Shown here: one piece after another, positions 1 to 7,587 of the stretch | Numbering within the stretch: position 1 is the stretch's first letter | Layout of the letters: the number at the start of each line of letters is the position of its first letter | Source: an uncultured Alphaproteobacteria bacterium | GTDB taxonomy: Bacteria; Pseudomonadota; Alphaproteobacteria; Bin95 | Direction: 5' to 3' | NCBI GenBank assembly: GCA_938084065.1 | Contig: CALKDI010000100.1 | Coordinates: forward strand, 1-36,200 | DNA: 36,200 nt | Translations under genes and position numbers: made by a program | Notes under the pieces: generated by a model | Told to the model about the DNA's origin: nothing | Seen by the model: only the letters and a program-made list of their open reading frames with translations | Database searches by the model: none

Positions 1-651
1 CTGCCAGCAAACAGGCGGCCCAAGATCGGGATCCTCCCGCTTGCCTCCTCGCCCTTGCGGACCTTGCCAGTGGATGTAGTCCACGGGATCGTTGCCGCTT
101 TATCGGACCATGGCGACCTGACCATCTGCCTGAACAGCAACCAGGGCCAAGGACGAATTTTGGCCGAATCGCTCGCGCCGCAGCAGCAGACCCTGCGCAT
201 TCTCGACAATTTCCCGTCGATTGCCGCTCTAGTCTCCGCTGTTCGGGAATTCGACTATGCCGTCTTCGCCGACAGCGGCCCGGCGCACATCGCCAAGCTG
301 TTCGGCACCCCCGGTGTCGCCATCTACACCTCCGCCCCCAGTCACGTGCTGCAAGGCCGCTTTCGCAACCTCACCGCATACAACGTGCCTTATAGCGGGC
401 CTCACTGCACCGCACCTTGCGGTCTGGCCAAAGTGCGCCAAGCCGCGGATGGGCAGGTGGGGTGCATGGGCAGCCTAAAGCTCTCGCTGGCCGATCTGCC
501 TAATGTACCGCGCGGGCCGAATCTAGCAGCCGTGCAGCGCCTAATCGATGCCCCGGTGCCTTGTGTGAAGGCGTTAACAGCCAATCGCGATCAGCTCGCG
601 GCCTTTATCGCGGCTGATTTCTGCGGGCGGCTCGGCGTGAGCCCACCATAG
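1..651 (+). CDS. Glycosyltransferase family 9 (heptosyltransferase-like), 3' part
   Basis: The reading frame is open from the first base of the window, so the 5' end is missing; 216 codons are visible. The first visible residues include KIGILPLASSPLRTLP, and the C-terminal half has FADSGPAHIAKLFGTP followed by VAIYTSAP. This is the nucleotide-sugar binding signature of GT9 enzymes, in which a conserved Asp-Ser-Gly-x-x-His segment contacts the ADP-sugar. GT9 proteins transfer heptose or other sugars during lipopolysaccharide core or surface glycan assembly on the cytoplasmic side of the inner membrane. The acceptor cannot be told from this fragment. It ends two bases before the convergent hydroxylase gene. 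The family call is solid; the substrate is unknown. Confidence 0.8.
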   Translation: MPANRRPKIGILPLASSPLRTLPVDVVHGIVAALSDHGDLTICLNSNQGQGRILAESLAPQQQTLRILDNFPSIAALVSAVREFDYAVFADSGPAHIAKLFGTPGVAIYTSAPSHVLQGRFRNLTAYNVPYSGPHCTAPCGLAKVRQAADGQVGCMGSLKLSLADLPNVPRGPNLAAVQRLIDAPVPCVKALTANRDQLAAFIAADFCGRLGVSPP

Positions 652-653
652 AA

Positions 654-1319
654 TCAAGGCTCTGCCCATAGTCGGGTCAAATTATTCAATACCTTCTGCA
701 ACAGTCGTGTTGAGTCCGCATCTGGCTGCGTCGGCGCGATTTCGTTGAACGCTTGGCGCAAGTCAAACAGCGTGCGCCGCTGCACCGGATCGGTCACCAG
801 GCTCTGAAACCACGTTACCAGCCCCAACCGCTCGCCGCGGGTCACCTCTGCCACCCAGTGATAATTTTCCGTGTCATAGACAACGGCGTCGCCCGCCGGC
901 AGCTTGACCTGGTGCAGGCCATAGTCCGTTTCCAAACTCAACTCGCCACCGTCATAACTCTCCGGTGGATTGATGAACACGGTCATCGACATATCGGACC
1001 GCACCGTCATATTGCCAGCGAACAGCAACGGCGTATCCAAGTGCCGACCGTAATTCATACCTTTGACATATCGGGACAGGATTGGCGGCTTGGCAGCCTT
1101 TGCCATGACAAAGTCCTGCAATTCCTGGCACCCGCCAACTGCAGTCCGAAATATCCGGTCCACCTCCTGGCGATTGCCGGCGAATTCCTGGTTCTGCTTG
1201 ACCGAGCGCAGATCGCCGCCGACGGTCTTATCACCGGTGACAAACTCGCCAGACGCCGCGATCTTGCGCAAGACAGCGCAATCAGCCTCGCTGATGAGAT
1301 TTCTGAAGATCCTGAACAT
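654..1319 (-). CDS. piuC: PKHD-type Fe(II)/2-oxoglutarate hydroxylase, PiuC/YbiX family
   Basis: This 221-residue protein is close to the usual PiuC/YbiX length of about 225. The double-stranded beta-helix iron ligands are visible: H93-x-D95 in YGRHLDTPL, and distal H154 in NYHWVAEVTRGER, with R161 or R164 placed to bind 2-oxoglutarate. Members are iron- and 2OG-dependent dioxygenases, often found beside TonB-dependent siderophore receptors, but their substrate is not settled. No receptor gene is present here. The ATG at 1319 is preceded by AAGGAAA at good spacing. It is transcribed alone on the minus strand and converges on the glycosyltransferase gene. Family assignment is firm. Confidence 0.85.
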   Translation of the reverse strand: MFRIFRNLISEADCAVLRKIAASGEFVTGDKTVGGDLRSVKQNQEFAGNRQEVDRIFRTAVGGCQELQDFVMAKAAKPPILSRYVKGMNYGRHLDTPLLFAGNMTVRSDMSMTVFINPPESYDGGELSLETDYGLHQVKLPAGDAVVYDTENYHWVAEVTRGERLGLVTWFQSLVTDPVQRRTLFDLRQAFNEIAPTQPDADSTRLLQKVLNNLTRLWAEP

Positions 1320-1559
1320 GTGCGCGCTTTCCTTATGATTGCTGCCACAGTACCAAAGATTCGCTATGGCCCCAGTCCAAGCGCATGCTCAACTAACGCC
1401 CGACCCCTTGCACCGCTGCCAGCACAGTGGCAGGACTTGTGGCTAGGCATCGTCCACCCCAAATCCAACCCCTGGACCACTAGCCAGAAAGAAGGCCGCT
1501 ATGGCGATCGTATGGCGTACCACCTGGCCGCTGAGCCTGATGGCCGGAAGTGAAGCAGC

Positions 1560-2264
1560 ATGACCGAAACCGCATCTCCCACCCCGGAAATCATCGCCAC
1601 ATTGCGCGCCAATCTGGCTGACGTACAGGCTAAGATCGCCCAGGCCGCCAAAGATGCCGAACGCGATGCTGCCGACGTCAATCTGATCGCCGTCAGCAAG
1701 GTTCAACCGGCAGAGCGAATCCAGGCAGCCTTACTGGCTGGCCACCGCGTCTTTGGCGAAAATCGCATTCAGGAGGCGGAGGGGCGCTGGTCGCAGCACC
1801 GTGAGCAATACTCGGACCTAACGCTCCACCTGATCGGCCCGCTACAGACCAACAAAGCCCGCAACGCCATAACTCTGTTCGACGTCATCCATACGCTGGA
1901 CCGCCCCCGTCTTGCTTCAACGCTGGCGCGGCTGTTCGATGAGATGGGGCGGCAATTGCCCTGTTATATTGAAGTGAACACGGGCTCAGAGCCGCAAAAG
2001 GCTGGCGTACTGCCACAGGATGCCGACGCCTTCATCAAGGCGTGCCGCGAGGAATACCAGCTGCCCGTCATCGGCCTGATGTGCATCCCGCCCGCGGATG
2101 ACGTGCCCGCGCCGCACTTCGCCTTCCTGGCCGACATCGCCAAACGCAATGGCCTGGAGAAGCTCTCCATGGGTATGAGCGCCGATTACGCTCAAGCCGT
2201 CGCCCTTGGTGCGACAGACGTCCGCGTCGGCAGCGCCATATTCGGCGAACGCGTCTATACGTGA
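1560..2264 (+). CDS. yggS: YggS/PLPBP family pyridoxal-phosphate homeostasis protein
   Basis: The product is 234 residues, the normal size for YggS/PROSC proteins, which carry PLP on a TIM-barrel fold resembling the N-terminal domain of alanine racemase and help buffer PLP and amino-acid metabolism without a clear catalytic activity. K47 in LIAVSKVQP is the expected PLP lysine; GENRIQEAEGRW, the phosphate-binding end MGMSADYAQAVALGATDVRVGSAIFG (split across residues ~203-228) and FGER near the C-terminus match the family. The ATG at 1560 has GGAAGTGAAG upstream. It is the first gene of a coupled set: its stop overlaps the GTG of the next gene. Confidence 0.93.
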   Translation: MTETASPTPEIIATLRANLADVQAKIAQAAKDAERDAADVNLIAVSKVQPAERIQAALLAGHRVFGENRIQEAEGRWSQHREQYSDLTLHLIGPLQTNKARNAITLFDVIHTLDRPRLASTLARLFDEMGRQLPCYIEVNTGSEPQKAGVLPQDADAFIKACREEYQLPVIGLMCIPPADDVPAPHFAFLADIAKRNGLEKLSMGMSADYAQAVALGATDVRVGSAIFGERVYT

Positions 2265-2866
2265 CAGACCTGCCTGCTCTACTGGAAGAGGTGCGCACCT
2301 GCCGGCTGTGCGCGGCGCACCTGCCGCTTGGGCCACGGCCAGTGGTGCAATTGCACACAGCCGCACCGATTCTCATCATCGGCCAGGCGCCAGGCACCAA
2401 GGTGCATGAGACCGGGATACCCTTCAACGACCCCAGCGGCGACCGATTGCGTGATTGGCTGGGTGTGGATCGCGAGACCTTCTACGACCCAACCAAGATT
2501 GCCTTGATGCCCTCCGGTTTCTGCTATCCGGGCCGCTCCCTCAAAGGTGGCGATCTGCCGCCGCGCAAGGAATGTGCGCCGCACTGGCACCCGCGCCTGC
2601 GCCCGCATCTGGCCGGGGTCAGGCTCACCCTGCTGGTCGGCCAATACGCCCAGGCACTTTATCTGGGCAAAGCGCGAAAACGCACCCTGGGCGAAACCGT
2701 CCAGGCGTGGCAAGACTATCTGCCAGACGTCTGGCCGACGCCGCATCCCAGCTGGCGCGTCAACCTCTGGCTGAAAAAGAACCCCTGGTTTGAGGCTGAC
2801 GCCCTGCCAGCGCTGCGCACCCGCGTTCGCGACCTCTTGGCTGACCTAGTGAAAGACACACCATGA
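2261..2866 (+). CDS. Uracil-DNA glycosylase superfamily protein with likely Fe-S cysteines
   Basis: This is a 201-residue UDG-fold protein. It shows GQAPG (41-45) and GIPFNDPSGDRLR (52-64), the motif-1 region that holds the catalytic water or pocket residues in UDGs, and HPS (162-164) as the minor-groove insertion motif. Four cysteines, C14-x2-C17, C88 and C105, are spaced like the [4Fe-4S] ligands of family 4/5 thermophile-type UDGs, so a cluster is likely by inference. It should act in base-excision repair of deaminated bases. The GTG start overlaps the yggS stop (GTGA), and its own stop overlaps the next ATG, so the three genes are translationally coupled. The exact subfamily and base specificity cannot be fixed by eye. 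Confidence 0.85.
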   Translation: MTDLPALLEEVRTCRLCAAHLPLGPRPVVQLHTAAPILIIGQAPGTKVHETGIPFNDPSGDRLRDWLGVDRETFYDPTKIALMPSGFCYPGRSLKGGDLPPRKECAPHWHPRLRPHLAGVRLTLLVGQYAQALYLGKARKRTLGETVQAWQDYLPDVWPTPHPSWRVNLWLKKNPWFEADALPALRTRVRDLLADLVKDTP

Positions 2867-4050
2867 CCGACCTGCCGCGCATCACCGTTCTGGCCGGCAA
2901 GCACAAGCGCGCCAAAGGCGGCCACCCCTGGGTCTATGCCAACGAAATCGAGATGTCGCCAGAGACCAAAGCTTTGCCCGCCGGCACGCTGGTCTCGGTC
3001 TATAACAGTGGTGGCGAGCCAATGGGCACGGCGTTCTGCACGCCGCAGACCCTGGCCGTTGCCCGTATGCTGGACCGCCGCCCCCACGTTCCCTTCACGG
3101 TGGAGTTCGTGGCAGAGCGCGTGCAGCGTGCCGCCGCCTGGCGCGCCAAACTCTTTACCGAGCCCTACTACCGCCTGATCCATGCGGAGGCCGACGGCCT
3201 GCCCGGCCTGATCGTTGACCGCTATGGCGATGGGCTGGTCTGCCAACTCAACACCGCCGGCCTGGAACTCCACCGCGATGTGGTGCTGGACGGCCTGCGC
3301 AAAGTTCTGAACCCGACCTGGATCGTGCTGCGCAACGACTCTAACCAGCGTGGGCTGGAGCGTCTGCCGCAAATGGTTGAAACCGTATTGGGCGAACCGC
3401 CGAGCCCGCAGGAAGTGCTGGAGAATGGCGTCGCCTACCTGGCCGATGTCGCCGGTGGGCAAAAGACCGGTTGGTTCTACGATCAACGCCTGAACCGCGC
3501 CATGATGGCGGAGCTGGCCCCCGGCGCTCGCATGTTGGATGCGTACTGCTATCTGGGCGGCTTCGGCCTGCTAGCCGCCAAATCCGGCGCGAAACACGTG
3601 ACCCTTCTGGATCGTTCGGAGCCGGCCCTGAAGCTGGCAGCGGAGGCAGCCGCCTACAACGAACTCTCCGACCGCATTGCCATCGAACAGGGGGAGGTGT
3701 TTGAAACATTGGAGGCCTACGCTCAGAAACAGCGGACGTTCGACGTCGTCGTGATCGACCCACCTGCCTTTGCCAAGTCCAAGAAAGACCTGCCGGCAGC
3801 GCTGCGCGGTTATCGCAAGCTGGCACGGCTGGCGACCAAGGTCGTGGCACCCGGCGGCTTCCTGCTAGCGAACTCCTGCTCGCACACGGTCGACCTGGCC
3901 GCTTTCACCACCGAGACCACGCGCGGCATCGCCGAGGCCGGCCGCAACGCCCGCATCCTGCGCACCACCGGCGCCAGCCCCGACCACCCAACCCACCCAC
4001 AACTGCCCGAAAGCGCGTACCTAAAGGCGCTGCTGCTGAACTTGGACTAG
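2863..4050 (+). CDS. rlmI: RlmI-type class I SAM-dependent rRNA (cytosine-C5) methyltransferase
   Basis: The 395-residue product has the RlmI layout: an N-terminal PUA RNA-binding domain (about 1-80, with HPWVYANEIE), a central beta-rich domain with LPGLIVDRYGD, and a C-terminal Rossmann methyltransferase. The SAM site is MLDAYCYLGGFGLLAAKSGA with an acidic LLDRSEPAL. The catalytic parts are VVIDPPAFAKSK and LLANSCSH, whose Cys is the expected nucleophile. E. coli RlmI makes m5C1962 in 23S rRNA; the same site is inferred here. The ATG overlaps the preceding stop in ATGA. Length and motifs agree well with the family. Confidence 0.88.
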   Translation: MTDLPRITVLAGKHKRAKGGHPWVYANEIEMSPETKALPAGTLVSVYNSGGEPMGTAFCTPQTLAVARMLDRRPHVPFTVEFVAERVQRAAAWRAKLFTEPYYRLIHAEADGLPGLIVDRYGDGLVCQLNTAGLELHRDVVLDGLRKVLNPTWIVLRNDSNQRGLERLPQMVETVLGEPPSPQEVLENGVAYLADVAGGQKTGWFYDQRLNRAMMAELAPGARMLDAYCYLGGFGLLAAKSGAKHVTLLDRSEPALKLAAEAAAYNELSDRIAIEQGEVFETLEAYAQKQRTFDVVVIDPPAFAKSKKDLPAALRGYRKLARLATKVVAPGGFLLANSCSHTVDLAAFTTETTRGIAEAGRNARILRTTGASPDHPTHPQLPESAYLKALLLNLD

Positions 4051-4061
4051 GGAGCCCGTCC

Positions 4062-4874
4062 ATGCCCGACCCCAGCCCGATCAAATCCCGCTTCGACCGC
4101 GATGGCTTCGTCACGCCGCTGACCGCGATGCCTCCTCGGCAGGCCAGGGGCTATCGCGCGTCGCTGGAGGCCGCCGAAGCCCGCTTTCAGGCTGAGCCAG
4201 AGTTGCGCAAATGCCTGCGCCGCTATGCCAACCTGGTGCTGCCGTTCGTTGACGAGATCAGCCGCCTGCCGGCCATCACCAACGCCGTCTCGCAGATCCT
4301 CGGGCCTGATCTTCTGGTGCTGGATACGCCATTTTTCATCAAAGAACCGCAGAGCCCGCACTTTGTCTCCTGGCACCAGGACTTGCACTATTGGGGGCTG
4401 GAGGGTGATGAGGAGGTGACGGCCTGGGTGGCGCTGACCCCGGCCAATATCGAGAACGGCTGCATGCGCTTCGTTGCCGGCTCCCACACCCGAATCGTCG
4501 AGCATGTGGACACCCACGCCGCCGAGAACCTGCTGACCCGCGGCCAGGAAGTGACGGTGGAGGTCGATGACTCCAACGGCACCGACGTCGTGTTGGCACC
4601 GGGTGAGTTCTCGCTGCACCATGGCCGGGTGTTTCATGCCAGCCACGCCAACAGCTCCGACGACCGCCGCATTGGCCTCGCCATCCGCTATATCCCCGCC
4701 AGCATGCGCCAGATCGAAGGCGGCAACATGGCGGCCATGTTGGTGCGCGGCGAGGACCGTTTTCACCATTTCCGCGAATGCCACCGCCCATCTGGCGTGT
4801 TCCAACCGGACGACCTGGAGCATTGGCGCGACATGCAGGGTGCCCGCGACAAGGTGATGTACCGGCCGACCTGA
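4062..4874 (+). CDS. Phytanoyl-CoA dioxygenase (PhyH) family protein
   Basis: This is a 270-residue Fe(II)/2-oxoglutarate dioxygenase. The iron ligands are H105-x-D107 in SWHQDLHYWG and a distal His in HHGRVFHASHANSS (H192 most likely), followed by R203 in DDRRIGLAIRY as the 2OG contact. ENGCMRFVAGSHT is a typical PhyH strand. PhyH proteins hydroxylate acyl-CoAs or many secondary metabolites, so the substrate is open. The start has GGAG eight bases upstream of the ATG, 11 bases after the rlmI stop. The following gene, an alkyl-DHAP-synthase-like flavoprotein 91 bases on, hints at lipid-related work, but the link is only positional. Confidence 0.85.
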   Translation: MPDPSPIKSRFDRDGFVTPLTAMPPRQARGYRASLEAAEARFQAEPELRKCLRRYANLVLPFVDEISRLPAITNAVSQILGPDLLVLDTPFFIKEPQSPHFVSWHQDLHYWGLEGDEEVTAWVALTPANIENGCMRFVAGSHTRIVEHVDTHAAENLLTRGQEVTVEVDDSNGTDVVLAPGEFSLHHGRVFHASHANSSDDRRIGLAIRYIPASMRQIEGGNMAAMLVRGEDRFHHFRECHRPSGVFQPDDLEHWRDMQGARDKVMYRPT

Positions 4875-4965
4875 CCTGCGGCTCCAGCGGGATTGCGCTG
4901 AACTGCTGGCGGCGGCACACTGGCCGGCAGTACATTCCATCGCTGCCACAAGGGAAACCGCCGCC

Positions 4966-6576
4966 ATGACCGCCAAACCGCGCCGCAAATTCTGGGGCTG
5001 GGGCCATGTCGGCCAGGGCTATTCCGACGCCGACATGCTGCCGTTCGAGGCCGAGTTTGCCGAAGCGTTCGGCACTGACCGCTTCACCGCCGACCCCTTT
5101 CCCAAGGCCGAGGACATCACCCTCGCCGCCCCGCGTCTTGCCATCCCCAACTCACTGAAAGACGTCTGCACCCACGACCATTGGGAGCGGTTGGTCCACA
5201 CCTATGGTCAGAGCTTCCACGAACAGTTGCGTCGCATGGCCGGCGATTTCGCCGGCGCGCCAGACGTGGTCGCCTTCCCCCGGAACGAGCAGGATGTGGC
5301 CGACCTGCTGGATTGGTGCGCCAGGAGTGACGCGGCGGCGATCCCCTTTGGCGGAGGCTCCAGCGTCGTCGGCGGCGTGCATCCAGCCGTGGGCGATGGT
5401 TTCAAAGCCACGGTCTCCATCGACATGGCCCGCATGGATCAAGTGCTGGAGGTCGATCCGATCTCGCTCGCGGCCCGCATCCAGGCCGGCGTCTATGGCC
5501 CGCATCTGGAAGCGCAGCTGAAGCCGCACGGCCTGACCATGCGCTACTACCCCCAAAGCTTCGAGTTCTCGACCCTGGGTGGCTGGCTCGCGACCCGCGG
5601 CGGCGGCCATTTCGCCACCGGCTGGACCCATATCGACGACCAGACCGAGAGCATCCGCGCCGTCACGCCCGCCGGCACCCACGATAGCTTCCGCCTGCCG
5701 GGCAGCGGTGCCGGCCCCAGCCAGGACCGGCTGTTTCTGGGCTCGGAAGGCTCGCTCGGCATTATCACCGAGGCCTGGATGAAGGTGGTCAAGCGCCCGA
5801 CCTTCCGCAACAACGCCGCCGTGCATTTCACCAACTATTGGGACGGCGTGCAGGCGGTGCGGGCCATCAGTCAATCCGGGCTCAATCCGGCCAACGTGCG
5901 GCTGTTGGACCACAACGAGTGCAAATACTCCGGCACCGGCGACGGCTCCACCGCCGTGCTGATCTTAGGGTTTGAGAGCGCCGATCACCCGATGGACGCC
6001 CGCATGGCCCGCGCCATGGAATGCGCGCTGGACCATAAGGGTTTCCTCCCCGACGAAAGCAAGGCGGCACAGGACGACCCACGCGCCGGAGCCGCCGGCC
6101 GCTGGCGCGAGGCCTTCATCAAGGGCGGTTACCTCCGCGAAATGCTGACCGCCCGCGGTATCATCAAGGAAACGTTCGAAACCGCCACCACCTGGGACCA
6201 GTTCGAGGGCTTCTACAACGCGGTTCACGATGCAACTCGTGAGGCTGTAGAACGGGTGACGGGCCAGGGTGCTGCGGTCGCCTGCCGCTTTACCCATGTC
6301 TACCCCGATGGCCCCGCGCCCTATTTTACCTTCATCGGCCAGGGCAAGCGCGGCCAGATGCGCGAGCAGTACGACGCGGTCAAGAATGCAGCCTCGGACG
6401 CGATCATCAAGCACCGCGGCACCATCACCCACCACCACGCCGTCGGCCGCGATCACATGCCTTGGTATGAGCAGCAGGTCTCGCCCGTGTTTACCGGGGC
6501 GTTGACCGGCGCGAAACGGGCGGTGGACCCTGCCGGCATCATGAACCCTGGCGTGTTGCTGCGGCCACAACGCTAG
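4966..6576 (+). CDS. FAD-binding oxidoreductase similar to alkyl-DHAP synthase (AGPS)
   Basis: The 536-residue product starts with RRKFWGWGHVGQGY, an opening seen in alkylglycerone-phosphate-synthase-like flavoproteins. A VAO/PCMH FAD domain follows, with IPFGGGSSVVGGV, YYPQSFEFSTLGGWLATRGG and FLGSEGSLGIITEAWMKV. The C-terminal FAD-oxidase domain has FTHVYPDGPAPYF and a His cluster THHHAVGRDH that matches the catalytic His region of AGPS. In eukaryotes AGPS swaps the acyl chain of acyl-DHAP for a fatty alcohol to begin ether-lipid synthesis; bacterial relatives are poorly characterised. No DHAP acyltransferase lies nearby. Odd point: the TAG stop is the first three bases of a palindromic repeat. 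Confidence 0.82.
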   Translation: MTAKPRRKFWGWGHVGQGYSDADMLPFEAEFAEAFGTDRFTADPFPKAEDITLAAPRLAIPNSLKDVCTHDHWERLVHTYGQSFHEQLRRMAGDFAGAPDVVAFPRNEQDVADLLDWCARSDAAAIPFGGGSSVVGGVHPAVGDGFKATVSIDMARMDQVLEVDPISLAARIQAGVYGPHLEAQLKPHGLTMRYYPQSFEFSTLGGWLATRGGGHFATGWTHIDDQTESIRAVTPAGTHDSFRLPGSGAGPSQDRLFLGSEGSLGIITEAWMKVVKRPTFRNNAAVHFTNYWDGVQAVRAISQSGLNPANVRLLDHNECKYSGTGDGSTAVLILGFESADHPMDARMARAMECALDHKGFLPDESKAAQDDPRAGAAGRWREAFIKGGYLREMLTARGIIKETFETATTWDQFEGFYNAVHDATREAVERVTGQGAAVACRFTHVYPDGPAPYFTFIGQGKRGQMREQYDAVKNAASDAIIKHRGTITHHHAVGRDHMPWYEQQVSPVFTGALTGAKRAVDPAGIMNPGVLLRPQR

Positions 6577-6613
6577 AGCAGATCCCGATCCGTTTGGATC
6601 GGGATCTGCTCTA
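6574..6613. repeat. Perfect 18-bp inverted repeat with TAGAGCA ends
   Basis: The arms 6574-6591 and 6596-6613 are perfect reverse complements around a 4-base loop (GTTT). The ends are TAGAGCA and TGCTCTA. The left end supplies the stop codon of the AGPS-like gene. It could fold as a strong hairpin in RNA from either strand and so end transcription between the convergent genes, but no long U tract follows. The shared ends with the next palindrome suggest a dispersed repeat family. Confidence 0.85.
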
Positions 6614-6624
6614 AATCTAATAGT

Positions 6625-6687
6625 TAGAGCATCTTATTCCGACAAATTGATCGCGATAGCGATTCATTTTGATCGGAAGATGCTCTA
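6625..6687. repeat. Imperfect 63-bp palindrome with the same TAGAGCA ends
   Basis: The left end TAGAGCATCTT (6625-6635) is matched by AAGATGCTCTA (6677-6687). CCGA pairs with TCGG after a small bulge, and the centre (CAAATTGATCGC with GCGATTCATTTTG) also pairs. The inside differs from the neighbouring 40-bp palindrome but the terminal seven bases are the same. This looks like a second member or subtype of the same repeat family, inserted 11 bases from the first. Confidence 0.75.
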
Positions 6688-6720
6688 GGCCGCGGATGCG
6701 GGGCGGCCGGGCCTCGGGTC

Positions 6721-6897
6721 TTAGCCGTCCAGCTTACGGGCTTCATCCACCAGCATAATCGGGATGCCGTCGCGGATTGGGAAGGCCAGCTTGCCGGCCT
6801 CACTGATCAATTCCTGCGTGGCTCGATCATAGCGCAGCGGCTTTTTTGTCACCGGGCAGACCAGAATTTCCAGCAATCTTGGGTCGATATCGCTCAT
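6721..6897 (-). CDS. Trm112-like / YcaR family small protein
   Basis: This 58-residue gene was found by direct translation of the minus strand. The product has [17 protein letters not shown] near the N-terminus and [18 protein letters not shown] near the C-terminus, the defining pattern of bacterial Trm112-like proteins (E. coli YcaR). Related Trm112 proteins activate methyltransferases as small partners; the bacterial role is not established. Only one Cys (C14) is present, so a full zinc knuckle is absent. The ATG lies 14 bases after the LON-domain gene on the same strand, so the two are probably co-transcribed with cnoX. Confidence 0.88.
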   Translation of the reverse strand: MSDIDPRLLEILVCPVTKKPLRYDRATQELISEAGKLAFPIRDGIPIMLVDEARKLDG

Positions 6898-6911
6898 GAT
6901 CGCTGGTGTTC

Positions 6912-7574
6912 CTAATGCAATGCGCGGGGGGAGTTATCGTTGGCGGTCGTGCCAGCTTCCATATCGCAAAGCGCCTGCAGCAACAGAGCCCGCGCGCCCA
7001 GATCCTCGGCTTCCAGCAATGCCTGCTTTTCCTGCGGTCCAAACGGGCAGGCGACGGCCAGGCTATTGACCACCATCTCGTCCGATGCCTGCAAAACATC
7101 GTCCCAATTCGCCTGCATGTTGCGGCGCGCTAGGAAACCCTTCATCGAAGCCAACAACGCTTTACGGTCTACAGCCGCAGCTGGATTGGTATCGTCTAGG
7201 TCGTGGCGGTAGGGCGCATAGTCCGCCTCAACCCGCCGATAGCCCTCCAGCAGTGGCAATTCCGATGTAACTGACAGCCGGCATACGCCGCGCAGCACAA
7301 TATTGTAGCGGCCATCTTCCAAGGTGTTGGACCCAACAATTTTCCCCAGGCACGCGGTGCGGAAGATTGGTTGGTTCATCGGGTCATCACCGGGTTCACC
7401 GCTCGGCTGGATCATGGCGATATACCCATCCGCAGCGATAGCGTCCCGCACCATGGCCCGGTACCGCGGCTCGAATATATGCAAAGGCAGCGGCGCTCGT
7501 GGCAGTAACAGCACGCCAGCCAGCGGAAAAATCGGCACGATAGTGGGTAGGTCAGCTACAGATATTGGCGCCAT
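6912..7574 (-). CDS. LON peptidase N-terminal (substrate-binding) domain protein
   Basis: The 220-residue product is a stand-alone Lon N-terminal domain. [30 protein letters not shown] at residues ~13-42 is the family signature, followed by the [15 protein letters not shown] strand and a helical C-terminal part. It has no AAA+ or protease domain, so it cannot degrade protein itself; an adaptor or substrate-recognition role is inferred. The ATG at 7574 is 13 bases beyond the cnoX stop with GGAG and GGGGG upstream. It sits between cnoX and the Trm112-like gene, an order common in alphaproteobacteria. Confidence 0.9.
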   Translation of the reverse strand: MAPISVADLPTIVPIFPLAGVLLLPRAPLPLHIFEPRYRAMVRDAIAADGYIAMIQPSGEPGDDPMNQPIFRTACLGKIVGSNTLEDGRYNIVLRGVCRLSVTSELPLLEGYRRVEADYAPYRHDLDDTNPAAAVDRKALLASMKGFLARRNMQANWDDVLQASDEMVVNSLAVACPFGPQEKQALLEAEDLGARALLLQALCDMEAGTTANDNSPRALH

Positions 7575-7587
7575 TGAGCCCCCGCTC

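Noticed and set aside
753-1553. A 266-codon plus-strand frame opposite the piuC gene
   Set aside because: It is antisense to a well-supported hydroxylase and its product looks like GC-biased read-through with no motif.
1501-1563. Short 20-codon frame just before yggS, as a leader peptide
   Set aside because: No ribosome binding site and no attenuator-like hairpins; it probably arises by chance.
4047-4988. A 313-codon minus-strand frame opposite the PhyH gene
   Set aside because: Shadow of a clear coding gene in GC-rich codons; composition is His/Ala/Gly-rich without any recognisable domain.
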